47,558 nucleotides of DNA from Bacillota bacterium (GCA_023435895.1 JAEZLH010000025.1:1-47558); one strand, 5' to 3'. Counted from the stretch's first letter, positions 17,219-25,520 are shown. Notes: generated from the sequence alone by a model not told the origin. Numbers and translations: made by a program.

Positions 17219-17674
17219 ATGAATTTACCGTTTGGAATTACAGGAGTAAAGGAAAGCGGAAAAAAGAGAGAAGAGGAAGAGCGGTCCATAGCAAAGTATG
17301 ACCGTAAACTGGCTGATTATCGGGACACCTTAGAAAGTTTTAAAAATTGCGTAATAGAGTATACAGACAGACTAGAGAATTATGATAAAAAAACGTATAG
17401 CAACCAAATGAGCAGTATTCAAGCTGCCCTAGATATAACATATATCAAGGAGCAGGGAGATAAGGTAGTAGAGCTTATGGAGGGACTACAAGCTGGATCA
17501 ATCAATCAAATCGCTCTTGGAGTAGATCATCTTACTACAAATGTTGAGAAGCTGGATGAAAAGGTGAAACGTTATAGTTCCATAATATGGTGTTTGTTGG
17601 TTTTTAATGTTGTCGGCTTGGGCGGGTTAATCTTTGTAATACTGTATATTATGAAGATCATTCCGCTTACTTAG
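17219..17674 (+). CDS. Unknown coiled-coil protein with C-terminal membrane anchor
   Basis: 151 residues, not recognised. The first about 110 residues are highly charged and heptad-like (KREEEERSIAKYDRKLADYRDTLESF), with a second helical stretch VDHLTTNVEKLDEKVKRY. A single C-terminal hydrophobic segment (about 125-146) points to a tail-anchored topology with the coiled coil in the cytoplasm. It lies 21 bases after the alarmone synthetase gene with its own AAGGGGTGG ribosome site, so co-expression is likely. A functional link to (p)ppGpp is inference only. Confidence 0.7.
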   Translation: MNLPFGITGVKESGKKREEEERSIAKYDRKLADYRDTLESFKNCVIEYTDRLENYDKKTYSNQMSSIQAALDITYIKEQGDKVVELMEGLQAGSINQIALGVDHLTTNVEKLDEKVKRYSSIIWCLLVFNVVGLGGLIFVILYIMKIIPLT

Positions 17675-17801
17675 GAATGTTTGATTTATAAAGTATAGCA
17701 TTATGATTATCTTTTATCACAGAGAAGGATGTTATATTTGGCATAATTAATTCGAACTTTTGCAAGATAATGTAATAGCTATAAGGTTGAGGAGCATATG
17801 A

Positions 17802-17848
17802 GGGTGGAGGAAATAAATCTCGTTAAAAGAAATTTATTTCCTCCACCC
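17802..17848. terminator. 17-bp hairpin terminator between converging genes
   Basis: GGGTGGAGGAAATAAAT (17802-17818) and its exact complement (17832-17848) flank a 13-base loop. On the minus strand it lies just beyond the stop of the S1-domain gene; on the plus strand it follows the coiled-coil gene and is trailed by TTGTGTTCTTATTTT. The 127 bases before it hold no gene. Confidence 0.75.
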
Positions 17849-17861
17849 TTGTGTTCTTATT

Positions 17862-18827
17862 TTACAGCTTAAAATTCTTTAACAAGGCGCCAAGACCGGT
17901 GGTAGCTTCTTCGCCGGAGAAATAAGATGCCGGAGTTTCTTCAACCTCATCAATTACTTCTTCCTTCTCCTCAACCGCTTTCATACTAAGACTGATCTTA
18001 CCTTCTTTTACATCGATAATCTTAACGGTAACAGTTTCTCCTTCTTTGATCACTTCGTTTGGAGATTTAATTCTTCTTCCACAGATTTGGGAAATGTGAA
18101 CCAGGCCCGTTAAACCTTCACCAATATTAACAAATGCACCGTAAGGAGCAATCTTTTCAACCACACCGGTAGTTACTATGCCAACCTGAAGAAGGGATAT
18201 CTTATTGGTTTTTTCACGACTTTCCTTCTGGCGTTCCACCTCTTTACCGGACAATACTAACTTTTTATCCTCAGCAGAGGCAGTGATAATAACAACTTCA
18301 AGCTCTTTACCAACCCATGCTGTAAGATCTTCCACATAACTAAGAGATAGTTGGGAAGCTGGGATAAACGCCCTGATGCCGTGAAGATAAGTAACTACTC
18401 CACCATTCACAGCTTGAGATACTTTTACAGCATAGATTGTTTTATTCTCCATACCTTCCTTCAAATGATCCCAAGCAAGAATATCATCTGCGCGCTTTCT
18501 TGAGAGCAGGATATTACCTTGTCCATCGTCTTGACGAAGAACCGTAGCGGATATTTCTTCTCCTATGGTAACATCGGCCTTAATGGAGAAGGAAGGATCG
18601 TTGCTAATCTCTTCTAATTTAATAATTCCTTCTGCATAGTAACCCAAATCCAAGATTACTTCTGCTTCTGATATACCAATTACGGTACCGGTAAGGATGT
18701 CTCCCTCTTTGATTTGCTTAAAAGATCTGGCAATCTCATCCTTGAATTCATCCATGGACGGAATTACTTCTACTACACTTTCCTCTACGGAAGGAGTTTC
18801 AATCAATTCATTGTTTTCTTCACTCAT
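17862..18827 (-). CDS. S1 RNA-binding-domain protein, ribosomal protein S1 homologue
   Basis: 321 residues with three S1/OB-fold repeats: about 41-111 (GDILTGTVIGISEAEVILDLG), 126-195 and 214-284 (GVVEKIAPYGAFVNIGEGLTGLVHISQI, the best match). Acidic N- and C-terminal extensions flank them. Three repeats instead of six fit the short Firmicutes S1-like proteins (B. subtilis YpfD type) that bind mRNA or the 30S subunit. The start lacks a normal ribosome site: AAGGAGG lies 33 bases upstream, inside the loop of an 8-bp hairpin. The gene stands alone. Confidence 0.88.
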   Translation of the reverse strand: MSEENNELIETPSVEESVVEVIPSMDEFKDEIARSFKQIKEGDILTGTVIGISEAEVILDLGYYAEGIIKLEEISNDPSFSIKADVTIGEEISATVLRQDDGQGNILLSRKRADDILAWDHLKEGMENKTIYAVKVSQAVNGGVVTYLHGIRAFIPASQLSLSYVEDLTAWVGKELEVVIITASAEDKKLVLSGKEVERQKESREKTNKISLLQVGIVTTGVVEKIAPYGAFVNIGEGLTGLVHISQICGRRIKSPNEVIKEGETVTVKIIDVKEGKISLSMKAVEEKEEVIDEVEETPASYFSGEEATTGLGALLKNFKL

Positions 18828-18889
18828 TTTAATTTCTGAGACATAATAACAGTCCCATACCTCCTTATGTTGATTTTTAACGGACTGTT
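18824..18889 (-). promoter_or_regulatory. Unusual translation-initiation region of the S1-like gene
   Basis: Minus strand: AACAGTCC (18889-18882) pairs with GGACTGTT (18854-18847), leaving AAGGAGG (18866-18860) in the loop. A six-codon ORF (ATG 18844, MSQKLK, TGA 18826-18824) overlaps the S1 start as ATGA. No other Shine-Dalgarno stands near the S1 ATG. Structured, SD-poor leaders are a known feature of E. coli rpsA, which is autoregulated; whether the same happens here is inference. Confidence 0.4.
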
Positions 18890-18995
18890 GCGAGAGTTAA
18901 TAAGATTAGTAGGTCAAGAGCCTTTCAAATAGAGCTCTTTCTATAATCTTAGGTTACAATTCGCAATAAATCAGGTTAGTGAAATTGGTATTTTT

Positions 18996-19020
18996 GTATA
19001 CCTGTTATATTACAGTATAC
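18996..19020 (-). promoter_or_regulatory. GTATAC-N13-GTATAC motif overlapping a possible -10 of the S1-like gene
   Basis: Two copies of the self-complementary hexamer GTATAC (18996-19001 and 19015-19020) flank 13 bases. The second overlaps TATACT read on the minus strand. No good -35 is seen (TTAATT at best). The region 18890-19199 holds no gene; AAGAGCC/GAGCTCTT near 18918-18942 forms a small hairpin. Confidence 0.25.
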
Positions 19021-19199
19021 CACAGAAACTTTGAAAAATTAATTAGAATTTATAGCTTTATACCTTGTTGTTGAGAAATCATGTGCTAACACTTTTTGAG
19101 ATGAAATTTTAATTGTAAAAATAATATGCCAGCGCTTTTTAATGGAATTTTATGTAGTAATTAGGGTGTGTTCTACAGAAGAATAAAACGCCTGCACAA

Positions 19200-19949
19200 T
19201 TAGTAAGTAGTATTCTCACATCTGGAATAAAGATATGACCTGCCCTGCTTACCAATACGATTCACAGAACCAAGATAGTGAAGCACCCGGAGTGCTGTTT
19301 GCGCTTGACTGATTGTCAATTTGCTATCCTTTTTATACTCCTTTGAAGTAAAGGTTTCAGTTAGGGTATCAGGAATTAGTTTTTTATAATCTTCTAGGCA
19401 ATGAATATCAACTTCCTTAATTAATTCAAGGGGAATACGATCACATTTTGTGGACCCTTTCTTTTTATCCGCGCTCCATCCGTCAAGATAACGGTATTCC
19501 TCCAAATCCATCATAATAATTTTGAGCCTGAGATTTGGATGAGTAAGAAAAGATTTAATTTTATATAATTCCGGGAAAATACTATAGGGTGTACCTGGTT
19601 TTGTTGACTTTCTGGGTGGACTAATTTCTCCTGTCTGTGGATTAACCCACCTGATCCATTTAATATTGTGGATAGGATATACTATTGTAACAGGAGCCAT
19701 GGGAAGAAAAGCCTGAAGTTTCCTTCGAAGCTTGTCAAAATTCCTGGTTTGAATCTCTATAATCTCAGAGCCTGTATGAATATCAGCCACAAAGCCTCCA
19801 ACCTTGATTTCGTGATTGAAAGGATCTGTGGCAAGATAATTTTTTATAACAGAATGCACTGTTTTTTCAGAAAGAGTACCGATTCCATTCAGTTCATGTG
19901 CTTGACCGATTACTTCGTCACATACTTGTTCAAATAATAACTTGTCCAT
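19200..19949 (-). CDS. Unknown protein with PD-(D/E)XK-like nuclease core and C-terminal helical domain
   Basis: 249 residues. Residues about 46-90 read HEIKVGGFVADIHTGSEIIEIQTRNF: a beta-hairpin with D56, then after eight residues E65-I-Q67, close to the D...ExK core of PD-(D/E)XK nucleases with Q in place of K. Following helices (NFDKLRRKLQAFLP) and the strand VTIVYPI fit that fold. The C-terminus (LTISQAQTALRVLHYLGSVNRIGKQGRSYLYSR) resembles a winged helix. A GTG at 19961 extends the frame, but AAGGTGG eight bases before the ATG at 19949 sets the start. The gene stands alone and I do not recognise a named family. Nuclease activity is a hypothesis. Confidence 0.6.
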   Translation of the reverse strand: MDKLLFEQVCDEVIGQAHELNGIGTLSEKTVHSVIKNYLATDPFNHEIKVGGFVADIHTGSEIIEIQTRNFDKLRRKLQAFLPMAPVTIVYPIHNIKWIRWVNPQTGEISPPRKSTKPGTPYSIFPELYKIKSFLTHPNLRLKIIMMDLEEYRYLDGWSADKKKGSTKCDRIPLELIKEVDIHCLEDYKKLIPDTLTETFTSKEYKKDSKLTISQAQTALRVLHYLGSVNRIGKQGRSYLYSRCENTTY

Positions 19950-20085
19950 AATGATAGCCACCTTTTCATTTCCATATTGTTAGGATAAGGGATTTGAAAG
20001 TAAAGTTCAAGTGGATTACAGGGGGAAAATGAGAGTGGGTAAAGGTTTAGATTATTGTTCAATCCCAGTCAAAGTTCAGGATATG

Positions 20086-20219
20086 ATTACGACAAAAGTT
20101 TCCCGAAGCGGAGCCGCTTTCGCTTAGTTGCATTACGTAGCGGTACATAAGGCTCTAAATGACAGAGCCTAAATACCGACGAATGCAAATACTCCTTTTC
20201 GGAAATCATTTATCGTAAT
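20086..20219. repeat. Long-hairpin element, copy A
   Basis: A 134-base imperfect palindrome. Outer arms are ATTACGACAAAAG-TTTCC... and ...GGAAATCATTTATCGTAAT. The core 20112-20193 is about 85% identical to the reverse complement of 45270-45350, including an identical run TACCGACGAATGCAAATACT (20174-20193). Within the core, TTGCATTACGTAGCGGTA pairs with TACCGACGAATGCAA, and GGCTCT with AGAGCC. No ORF of note is inside. It fits a MITE-like or REP-like dispersed element, or a structured RNA. Confidence 0.75.
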
Positions 20220-20477
20220 TATTATGCCATGTTCCGAATTGGGAGTGAACAGTAACTGGTTTAGAAAAGTAGACTTAATAAAAGTTATATCTTATAATGT
20301 GGAAAAAATAGTAAAAGTAATATGCAATCCTATTTTTTATGCATTATTACATATTAATCATAAAATACTAGGAACCCTATTGACAAATTCACTAAAATTT
20401 GATAATCTAATAGAGGCTAGTACGAGAGAAGGTATTATCCGGAGGAAGAAGCTGGGGAAGCGAGAGGGTAGATTTTA

Positions 20478-20537
20478 AAATAAGGTTGACTGAAACGTAT
20501 ATCCATGGGGGGTATACCTTTTCGGTCAACCTTATTT
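20478..20537. terminator. Strong bidirectional hairpin terminator
   Basis: AAATAAGGTTGACTGAAA (20478-20495) pairs with TTTCGGTCAACCTTATTT (20520-20537), 18 bp with one G:T. The inner part GTATATCC/GGGTATAC adds a second stem. It lies five bases beyond the stop of the minus-strand CapA fusion gene. The interval 20220-20477 contains no convincing gene. Confidence 0.75.
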
Positions 20538-20542
20538 GTTAT

Positions 20543-22648
20543 TTAGGGTTTATACCAAGAGCCAAGAACCTGTTTCGCCAGCTTGCATAAATTAGCATAG
20601 GTTATCGCACCATCTTTCGCTAAATCCGAAACACCGTGGCGGCTTGCTAAGGTTTGATTATAATCTGAAAGTTTATAGATTGCGTAGCTAAAGTCAGCAG
20701 GGCCATTCTCATAATGAGTGACAATTGGGGTAATGGAGGCGTTGGTAATACGGGTTCCACTGGAATCCTTTGTAATAGTGAGCTTTGCCATTCCGCCTAA
20801 CATTCGGGGAGCTTCCCTCTGATACGATAAGAAATTACCCAGTGAATAATATACCAACATACTATGATTTGGTTTGGTTTTAATCCACTGTACAGGTTCA
20901 ATTACATGGGGATGTGCGCCGATTACCAAATCCACCCCTTGATTATAGAAAAATTGAGTAAGATCCTTTTGTGATTTGATAGGTTCATAAGTATACTCAA
21001 CACCCCAATGTGGGAATATAATTACAAAGTCAGCTTGTGCTTTTGCTTTTTTTATGTCTTCAGCCATTTTCTTTTTATCAATAAAATTAATCAGGTAGGA
21101 CTTATTCTTTGGTAAGGTTTTTCCGCCATTTAACCCGAAGGTGTAATTTAACATTGCGATTTTAATGCCGTTTTTCTCAACGATATCGATTTTATCCCGT
21201 TCTTTTTGGGAAGAATTTATCCCAAGCACAGTAATTTGGGGATGCTTACTCCAGTAGTTCAGCGTATTTTCAACTGCCTTAACACCCTTGTCCAGGGTAT
21301 GGTTGGAGGCTTGAAGTACAACGTCAAAACCGGCATTTATCACTGCATCACCAATTTCAGTTGGTGAGTTAAAGGCAGGATATCCGCTATAAGGGAAAGA
21401 GCTACCTCCTAAAATAGTCTCTTGATTGATTACGGCGATATCGGCAGCAGAGATTTCTTTTTTTACATTGGAATACAGATGATCGTAATTGTAGGTTCCA
21501 TTCTTCTTTTTTCCACTATCGATTACCTGAATATGAATTAAATTATCCCCTACGGCAAGGAGTGTAACAGAGGAAGACTTTGGAGGAGAGGTTACCACAT
21601 TCCCTGACATGACAGGAATAGAATCCTCGTCCTTGTCATTTTGCTGATTGGATGCAAAACTCAGGGGAGTGTTATCGCTGTTAATTTCGAACTCCTTCCA
21701 ACGCACCAAGGAACCTTGATCAAAGGTATATTGGGGAGTTTGGAAGGGATAGGTGACTTCCTTTTCATAATACCAGGGGTCATCAGGATGAAGAGGATTC
21801 TTAAGGATATGAAAATCCTGAGCAGGGGTAAAACCCTGAGCTAATAAAAAGCATCGATTGCCGTCTTTATCAGTAGCCACGTCCACTACCAGCACACAAT
21901 GACCTGGGCTTCCACCCTTTAGAAACATATCGCCGGGGCGTAGATCCTTTTCGGAGATGGGGGTGGTTTCTTGTGCGAGGGAAAGTGTACCGGCGTAAAT
22001 AAACACCTTTTGCAGATAGTTGCGAAATTCCTTATAAGAATCATTGTAGCTCGCACTTTTTTCCCAACTAACGTTATTGCCATTGACCACGATACGATAA
22101 CCGTCGCGCCATTTGGTATATTCCATAAGAAAACCATTGGTCAGATGAAAGGCGATTTTATCATAAGCACCGATAGACCAGTAATACTCTGCATAAACTC
22201 GAATAATGGAATCTGCACACTGTTGCAAATCTTTGTTACCCACATCCAAAGAAAATACCGCTGCTTGTGCTTTCTGATTAGGCTTTTTCACACCGTCATA
22301 GTACATTACCTTACTGCCTGCAGGTTTTAGTTTCATTTCTCTAATAAAACCGGTTAGTTCCTTGGGTTTCGAGGGGATACGAAGGTACCCAGAAGGTGGA
22401 TTAATTCGACTTTCCATGGTGGTACCATTGTTATTATAATAAGTCTTTGAAGTAGGATTAGTTGGGCTATCCTCTCCGGTTGGTTCTTGCGAAGGATTAT
22501 CCGTAATACCTTTCGTGGGAGTAGGATTGATGGGAGAATTTTTTTTGTGGTCACAGCCGGAAAGTGCCCCAATAAGTAATAATGTTACCATAATAATAGC
22601 GGTAAATAATAATTTTGATTTTAATAAAGTTTTATGTTGAATGTTCAT
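20543..22648 (-). CDS. Lipoprotein fusing a DUF4846 domain to a CapA (PGA_cap) domain
   Basis: 701 residues. Lipobox LSGC (C32) after a hydrophobic N-terminus predicts an anchored extracytoplasmic protein, followed by a Pro/Thr/Ser-rich linker (35-70). Residues about 80-320 resemble the DUF4846 family (GYLRIP, QQCADSIIRVYAEYYW, RPGDMFLKGGSPGHCVLVVDV, PQYTFDQGSLVRW). After a second linker, residues about 358-690 form a CapA-type metallophosphatase-like domain with GDNLIH (367-372), NQE (408-410), SNHTLDKG (448-455), HWGVEY, GAHPHVIEP and YYSLGNF. CapA proteins take part in capsule or poly-gamma-glutamate metabolism; the substrate here is unknown. A good site (TAGGAG) precedes the ATG. It stands alone. 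Confidence 0.82.
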   Translation of the reverse strand: MNIQHKTLLKSKLLFTAIIMVTLLLIGALSGCDHKKNSPINPTPTKGITDNPSQEPTGEDSPTNPTSKTYYNNNGTTMESRINPPSGYLRIPSKPKELTGFIREMKLKPAGSKVMYYDGVKKPNQKAQAAVFSLDVGNKDLQQCADSIIRVYAEYYWSIGAYDKIAFHLTNGFLMEYTKWRDGYRIVVNGNNVSWEKSASYNDSYKEFRNYLQKVFIYAGTLSLAQETTPISEKDLRPGDMFLKGGSPGHCVLVVDVATDKDGNRCFLLAQGFTPAQDFHILKNPLHPDDPWYYEKEVTYPFQTPQYTFDQGSLVRWKEFEINSDNTPLSFASNQQNDKDEDSIPVMSGNVVTSPPKSSSVTLLAVGDNLIHIQVIDSGKKKNGTYNYDHLYSNVKKEISAADIAVINQETILGGSSFPYSGYPAFNSPTEIGDAVINAGFDVVLQASNHTLDKGVKAVENTLNYWSKHPQITVLGINSSQKERDKIDIVEKNGIKIAMLNYTFGLNGGKTLPKNKSYLINFIDKKKMAEDIKKAKAQADFVIIFPHWGVEYTYEPIKSQKDLTQFFYNQGVDLVIGAHPHVIEPVQWIKTKPNHSMLVYYSLGNFLSYQREAPRMLGGMAKLTITKDSSGTRITNASITPIVTHYENGPADFSYAIYKLSDYNQTLASRHGVSDLAKDGAITYANLCKLAKQVLGSWYKP

Positions 22649-22784
22649 AAAATCTCCTAACTTGGATAGAATAACAGTGAATCACAATAATAATCATAAG
22701 CGACATATATTAACATTATAACAGTATCGCTTCTACAATTACAAGGGATAGTTAATAATTGGTAAATTCGTGCATAGAAAGCCT

Positions 22785-22813
22785 TTGACAAAGGAAAAAT
22801 CGCATGGTATACT
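22785..22813 (+). promoter_or_regulatory. sigma-A promoter of the metG T-box transcript
   Basis: A perfect TTGACA (22785-22790), a 17-base spacer and TATACT (22808-22813, five of six). Transcription would start near 22820, just before the T-box leader. Confidence 0.85.
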
Positions 22814-22819
22814 TTGCAT

Positions 22820-23122
22820 AAATATTTATAAGGCTATGAAAAGAAGAGTAGTTAGTGGATCAGTCAACAGAGAACCCCGGCAAGCTGAGAAGGGGAGACG
22901 GACGATGTCCTGTTTGCTTAAAGCAAATATGAAGAAGCTATTGAAGATGGTCTTGGAGCTGCGCACCGAGGAGGAATCTTAGGCTGCGACGGATGCAACC
23001 GTTATATTGCTAAGCTGTAGTTCATTTGCAGCAAATGAGGCTTTTGTCGTGAGGCAAAGGTAAATTAAAGTGGTATCACGGGAGTTTCTCTCGTCTTTAA
23101 AGAGATTAAAGACGGGAGTTTT
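22820..23122 (+). promoter_or_regulatory. T-box riboswitch, tRNA-Met responsive, upstream of metG
   Basis: The T-box sequence AAAGTGGTATCACG (23067-23080) matches the consensus of the antiterminator; its TGGT pairs with the 3' end of a tRNA with discriminator A. It is followed by a 13-bp terminator CTCTCGTCTTTAA/TTAAAGACGGGAG (23088-23112) and seven T. Upstream lies a long folded region with CAGAGAACCCCGG and AGAAGGGG typical of stem I. An ATG at 22905-22907 is a candidate specifier triplet for Met, consistent with the downstream gene. Uncharged tRNA would permit read-through into metG. Confidence 0.88.
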
Positions 23123-23391
23123 TTTATTTTATCAATCTGTTATAACCTAAGTACACCCAAGATAGTGTTTTGAAGTATTTAAGTTGATTAATATCATGAA
23201 ATATTCGAGTTAATTAATATTCGCTAAAGATTTGAATACTTCATCAATCAATTTTGCACTGTCCAATCGTCAACTGCTGACAATTAGAAGATACTTAGGA
23301 TTTCAGATGATAGGAAGACAAATCAAGGAAATACCGTGAATCAACAGATAATATGGATAGTATGGAAATCACAGAGAAAGGAAGATTGGTT

Positions 23392-25365
23392 ATGAGTAAA
23401 AAACCGTATTACATTACAACAGCAATTGCATATACCTCTGGTAAACCGCATATCGGTAACACCTATGAAATTGTATTAGCAGACAGCATTGCACGTTATA
23501 AAAGATTTGAAGGACACGAGGTATTCTTTCAAACAGGAACGGACGAACATGGTCAGAAGATTGAATTAAAAGCAGGTGAGGCAGGAGTTACACCCAAGGA
23601 ATTTGTAGATGGGATAGCGGGCACGATTAAGGATATCTGGGATCTGATGAATACCTCCTATGATAAATTCATCCGTACGACCGATGAAAATCATGAAAAA
23701 CAAATTCAAAAGATATTCAAAAAATTACACGACCAGGGTGATATCTATAAGGGTACTTATGAAGGAATGTATTGTACTCCTTGTGAATCCTTCTTTACTT
23801 CCTCCCAATTAGTAGATGGCAAATGTCCTGACTGTGGCAGGGAGGTACAGCCTGCGAAGGAAGAGGCATATTTCTTAAGACTCAGTAAATATGCGGATCG
23901 GTTAATTAATCATATTAATACCCATCCGGAATTCATACAGCCGGAATCCAGAAAGAACGAGATGATGAATAACTTCTTACTGCCCGGTCTTCAGGATCTA
24001 TGTGTATCCAGAACCTCCTTCAAATGGGGTATTCCGGTGGATTTTGATGATAGACATGTGGTTTATGTATGGTTGGATGCGTTAAGTAACTATATCACCG
24101 GTATCGGCTATGATGCGGACGGTAACAGCGGTGAACTTTATAAGAAGTTCTGGCCGGCAGACCTGCACTTGATCGGTAAGGATATTCTTCGTTTCCATAC
24201 CATTTACTGGCCGATTATGTTGATGGCACTGGGAGAAGAACTGCCAACACAGGTGTTCGGTCATCCTTGGCTGATGCAGGGAAGTGCTGCGGATAAGATG
24301 AGTAAATCCAGAGGAAATGTAATTTATGCGGATGATCTTGTGAAGTTATTCGGAGTGGATGCAGTTCGTTACTTTGTACTTCATGAAATGCCTTTTGAGA
24401 ATGATGGAATTATATCCTGGGAGCTTGTGGTGGAACGAATTAATTCCGACCTTGCCAATACACTGGGTAACCTGGTGAACAGAACGATTTCCATGTCAAA
24501 TAAATATTTTGGCGGAGAGGTTCGAAACGGTAAGGTAGCAGAAGCTGTGGATGAAGAGCTTATCGCCTTGGCATTAGAAACACCTAAGAAAGTGGAAGCC
24601 AAGATGGAGAAGCTTCGTGTGGCGGATGCAATCAGTGAAATCTTTACGCTATTTAAGCGTTGCAATAAATATATCGATGAAACAATGCCCTGGGTTCTGG
24701 CAAAGGATGAAGAGAAGAAGGCTCGCCTTGAAACCGTTCTTTATAACTTGACCGAGTGTATCTGTATTGGCTCCACCCTGCTCGCCTCCTTTATGCCGGA
24801 GAGTGCCAAGAAGATATTAACTCAGCTTGGGGCAAAGGAGCGTACCATAGAAGAACTTTCTACCTATGGCTTATATGAAGACGGCACAAAAGTGACCGAA
24901 ACACCCGAAATATTATTTGCAAGACTGGATCTTAAGGAGGTACTTGAAAAAGTGGAAGCATCAAAGGAAGTAGAAAATACAGTAGAAGCTGTAGAAGAAG
25001 TAAATGAGGCAGCAGAGGTAATTGATATTGAAGCAAAGGCAGAGATTACTTATGAGGATTTTGCAAAATTACAGTTCCAAATCGGTGAAATCATTGCTTG
25101 TGAGGAAGTAAAAAAATCTAAGAAGTTACTTTGTTCTCAGGTTAAGATCGGTTCTCAGGTAAAGCAGATTGTATCCGGTATCAAGCAGCATTACTCAGCA
25201 GAAGAAATGGTTGGCAAAAAAGTTATGGTTGTTGTTAACTTAAAGCCTGCAACCTTAGCCGGAATTCTCTCAGAAGGGATGTTGCTTTGTGCAGAGGATG
25301 CAAATGGTAATCTATCTTTGATGGTACCGGAAAAACCTATGCCTGCAGGAGCTGAGATTGCATAA
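23392..25365 (+). CDS. metG: Methionyl-tRNA synthetase with C-terminal tRNA-binding domain
   Basis: Charges tRNA-Met with methionine. The HIGH-type motif PHIGNTYE is near residue 20, a four-cysteine zinc knuckle lies at CTPCESFF...GKCPDCG, and the KMSKS loop (DKMSKSRGN) near residue 303. The C-terminal about 105 residues (YEDFAKLQFQIGEIIACEEVKKSKKLL onwards) are the Trbp111/EMAP-like OB fold that helps dimerisation and tRNA binding. An acidic linker joins them. The frame is open from 23353, but MSKKPYYITTAIAY is the family N-terminus and AAAGGAAG precedes it, so 23392 is chosen (657 residues). 270 bases separate it from the T-box terminator; they contain an inverted TGAAGTATT/AATACTTCA pair and two near-identical GTTxATTAATAT copies. 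Confidence 0.95.
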   Translation: MSKKPYYITTAIAYTSGKPHIGNTYEIVLADSIARYKRFEGHEVFFQTGTDEHGQKIELKAGEAGVTPKEFVDGIAGTIKDIWDLMNTSYDKFIRTTDENHEKQIQKIFKKLHDQGDIYKGTYEGMYCTPCESFFTSSQLVDGKCPDCGREVQPAKEEAYFLRLSKYADRLINHINTHPEFIQPESRKNEMMNNFLLPGLQDLCVSRTSFKWGIPVDFDDRHVVYVWLDALSNYITGIGYDADGNSGELYKKFWPADLHLIGKDILRFHTIYWPIMLMALGEELPTQVFGHPWLMQGSAADKMSKSRGNVIYADDLVKLFGVDAVRYFVLHEMPFENDGIISWELVVERINSDLANTLGNLVNRTISMSNKYFGGEVRNGKVAEAVDEELIALALETPKKVEAKMEKLRVADAISEIFTLFKRCNKYIDETMPWVLAKDEEKKARLETVLYNLTECICIGSTLLASFMPESAKKILTQLGAKERTIEELSTYGLYEDGTKVTETPEILFARLDLKEVLEKVEASKEVENTVEAVEEVNEAAEVIDIEAKAEITYEDFAKLQFQIGEIIACEEVKKSKKLLCSQVKIGSQVKQIVSGIKQHYSAEEMVGKKVMVVVNLKPATLAGILSEGMLLCAEDANGNLSLMVPEKPMPAGAEIA

Positions 25366-25374
25366 TTTAAATTC

Positions 25375-25391
25375 CCACAGGGTTTGCCTGT
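25375..25391 (+). terminator. Small hairpin after metG
   Basis: CACAGG-GTTTG-CCTGTG directly after the metG stop, followed by TTTCGC. Weak T-tract, so at best a leaky terminator. Confidence 0.35.
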
Positions 25392-25431
25392 GTTTCGCAT
25401 AGATACTAAAAAAGCAAAGGAGATGTTCATT

Positions 25432-25482
25432 ATGACAAATAAACTGACTTGGTGCAAATCCCATAGGAGGATATATCCCTAA
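25432..25482 (+). CDS. Possible 16-codon micro-ORF before the DJ-1-like gene
   Basis: ATG at 25432 with AAAGGAG about ten bases upstream opens MTNKLTWCKSHRRIYP and stops at 25480-25482. The ORF contains AGGAGG near its end, and TAGGAGG can pair with CCTCCTA just beyond its stop, before the ribosome site of the next gene. It could be a leader ORF or chance. Confidence 0.25.
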   Translation: MTNKLTWCKSHRRIYP

Positions 25483-25520
25483 AGTAGCCTCCTACTATTC
25501 TGATTGATAAGGAGAAAATA

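Noticed and set aside
20224..20478. 84-codon plus-strand ORF after hairpin copy A
   Set aside because: No ribosome site, it starts at the edge of the repeat, and composition is like the flanking intergenic DNA.
22770..22982. 70-codon ORF in front of metG
   Set aside because: It coincides with the T-box leader RNA.
25191..25457. Minus-strand ORF with a hydrophobic start at the end of metG
   Set aside because: It is antisense to the conserved tRNA-binding domain of metG and has no ribosome site.
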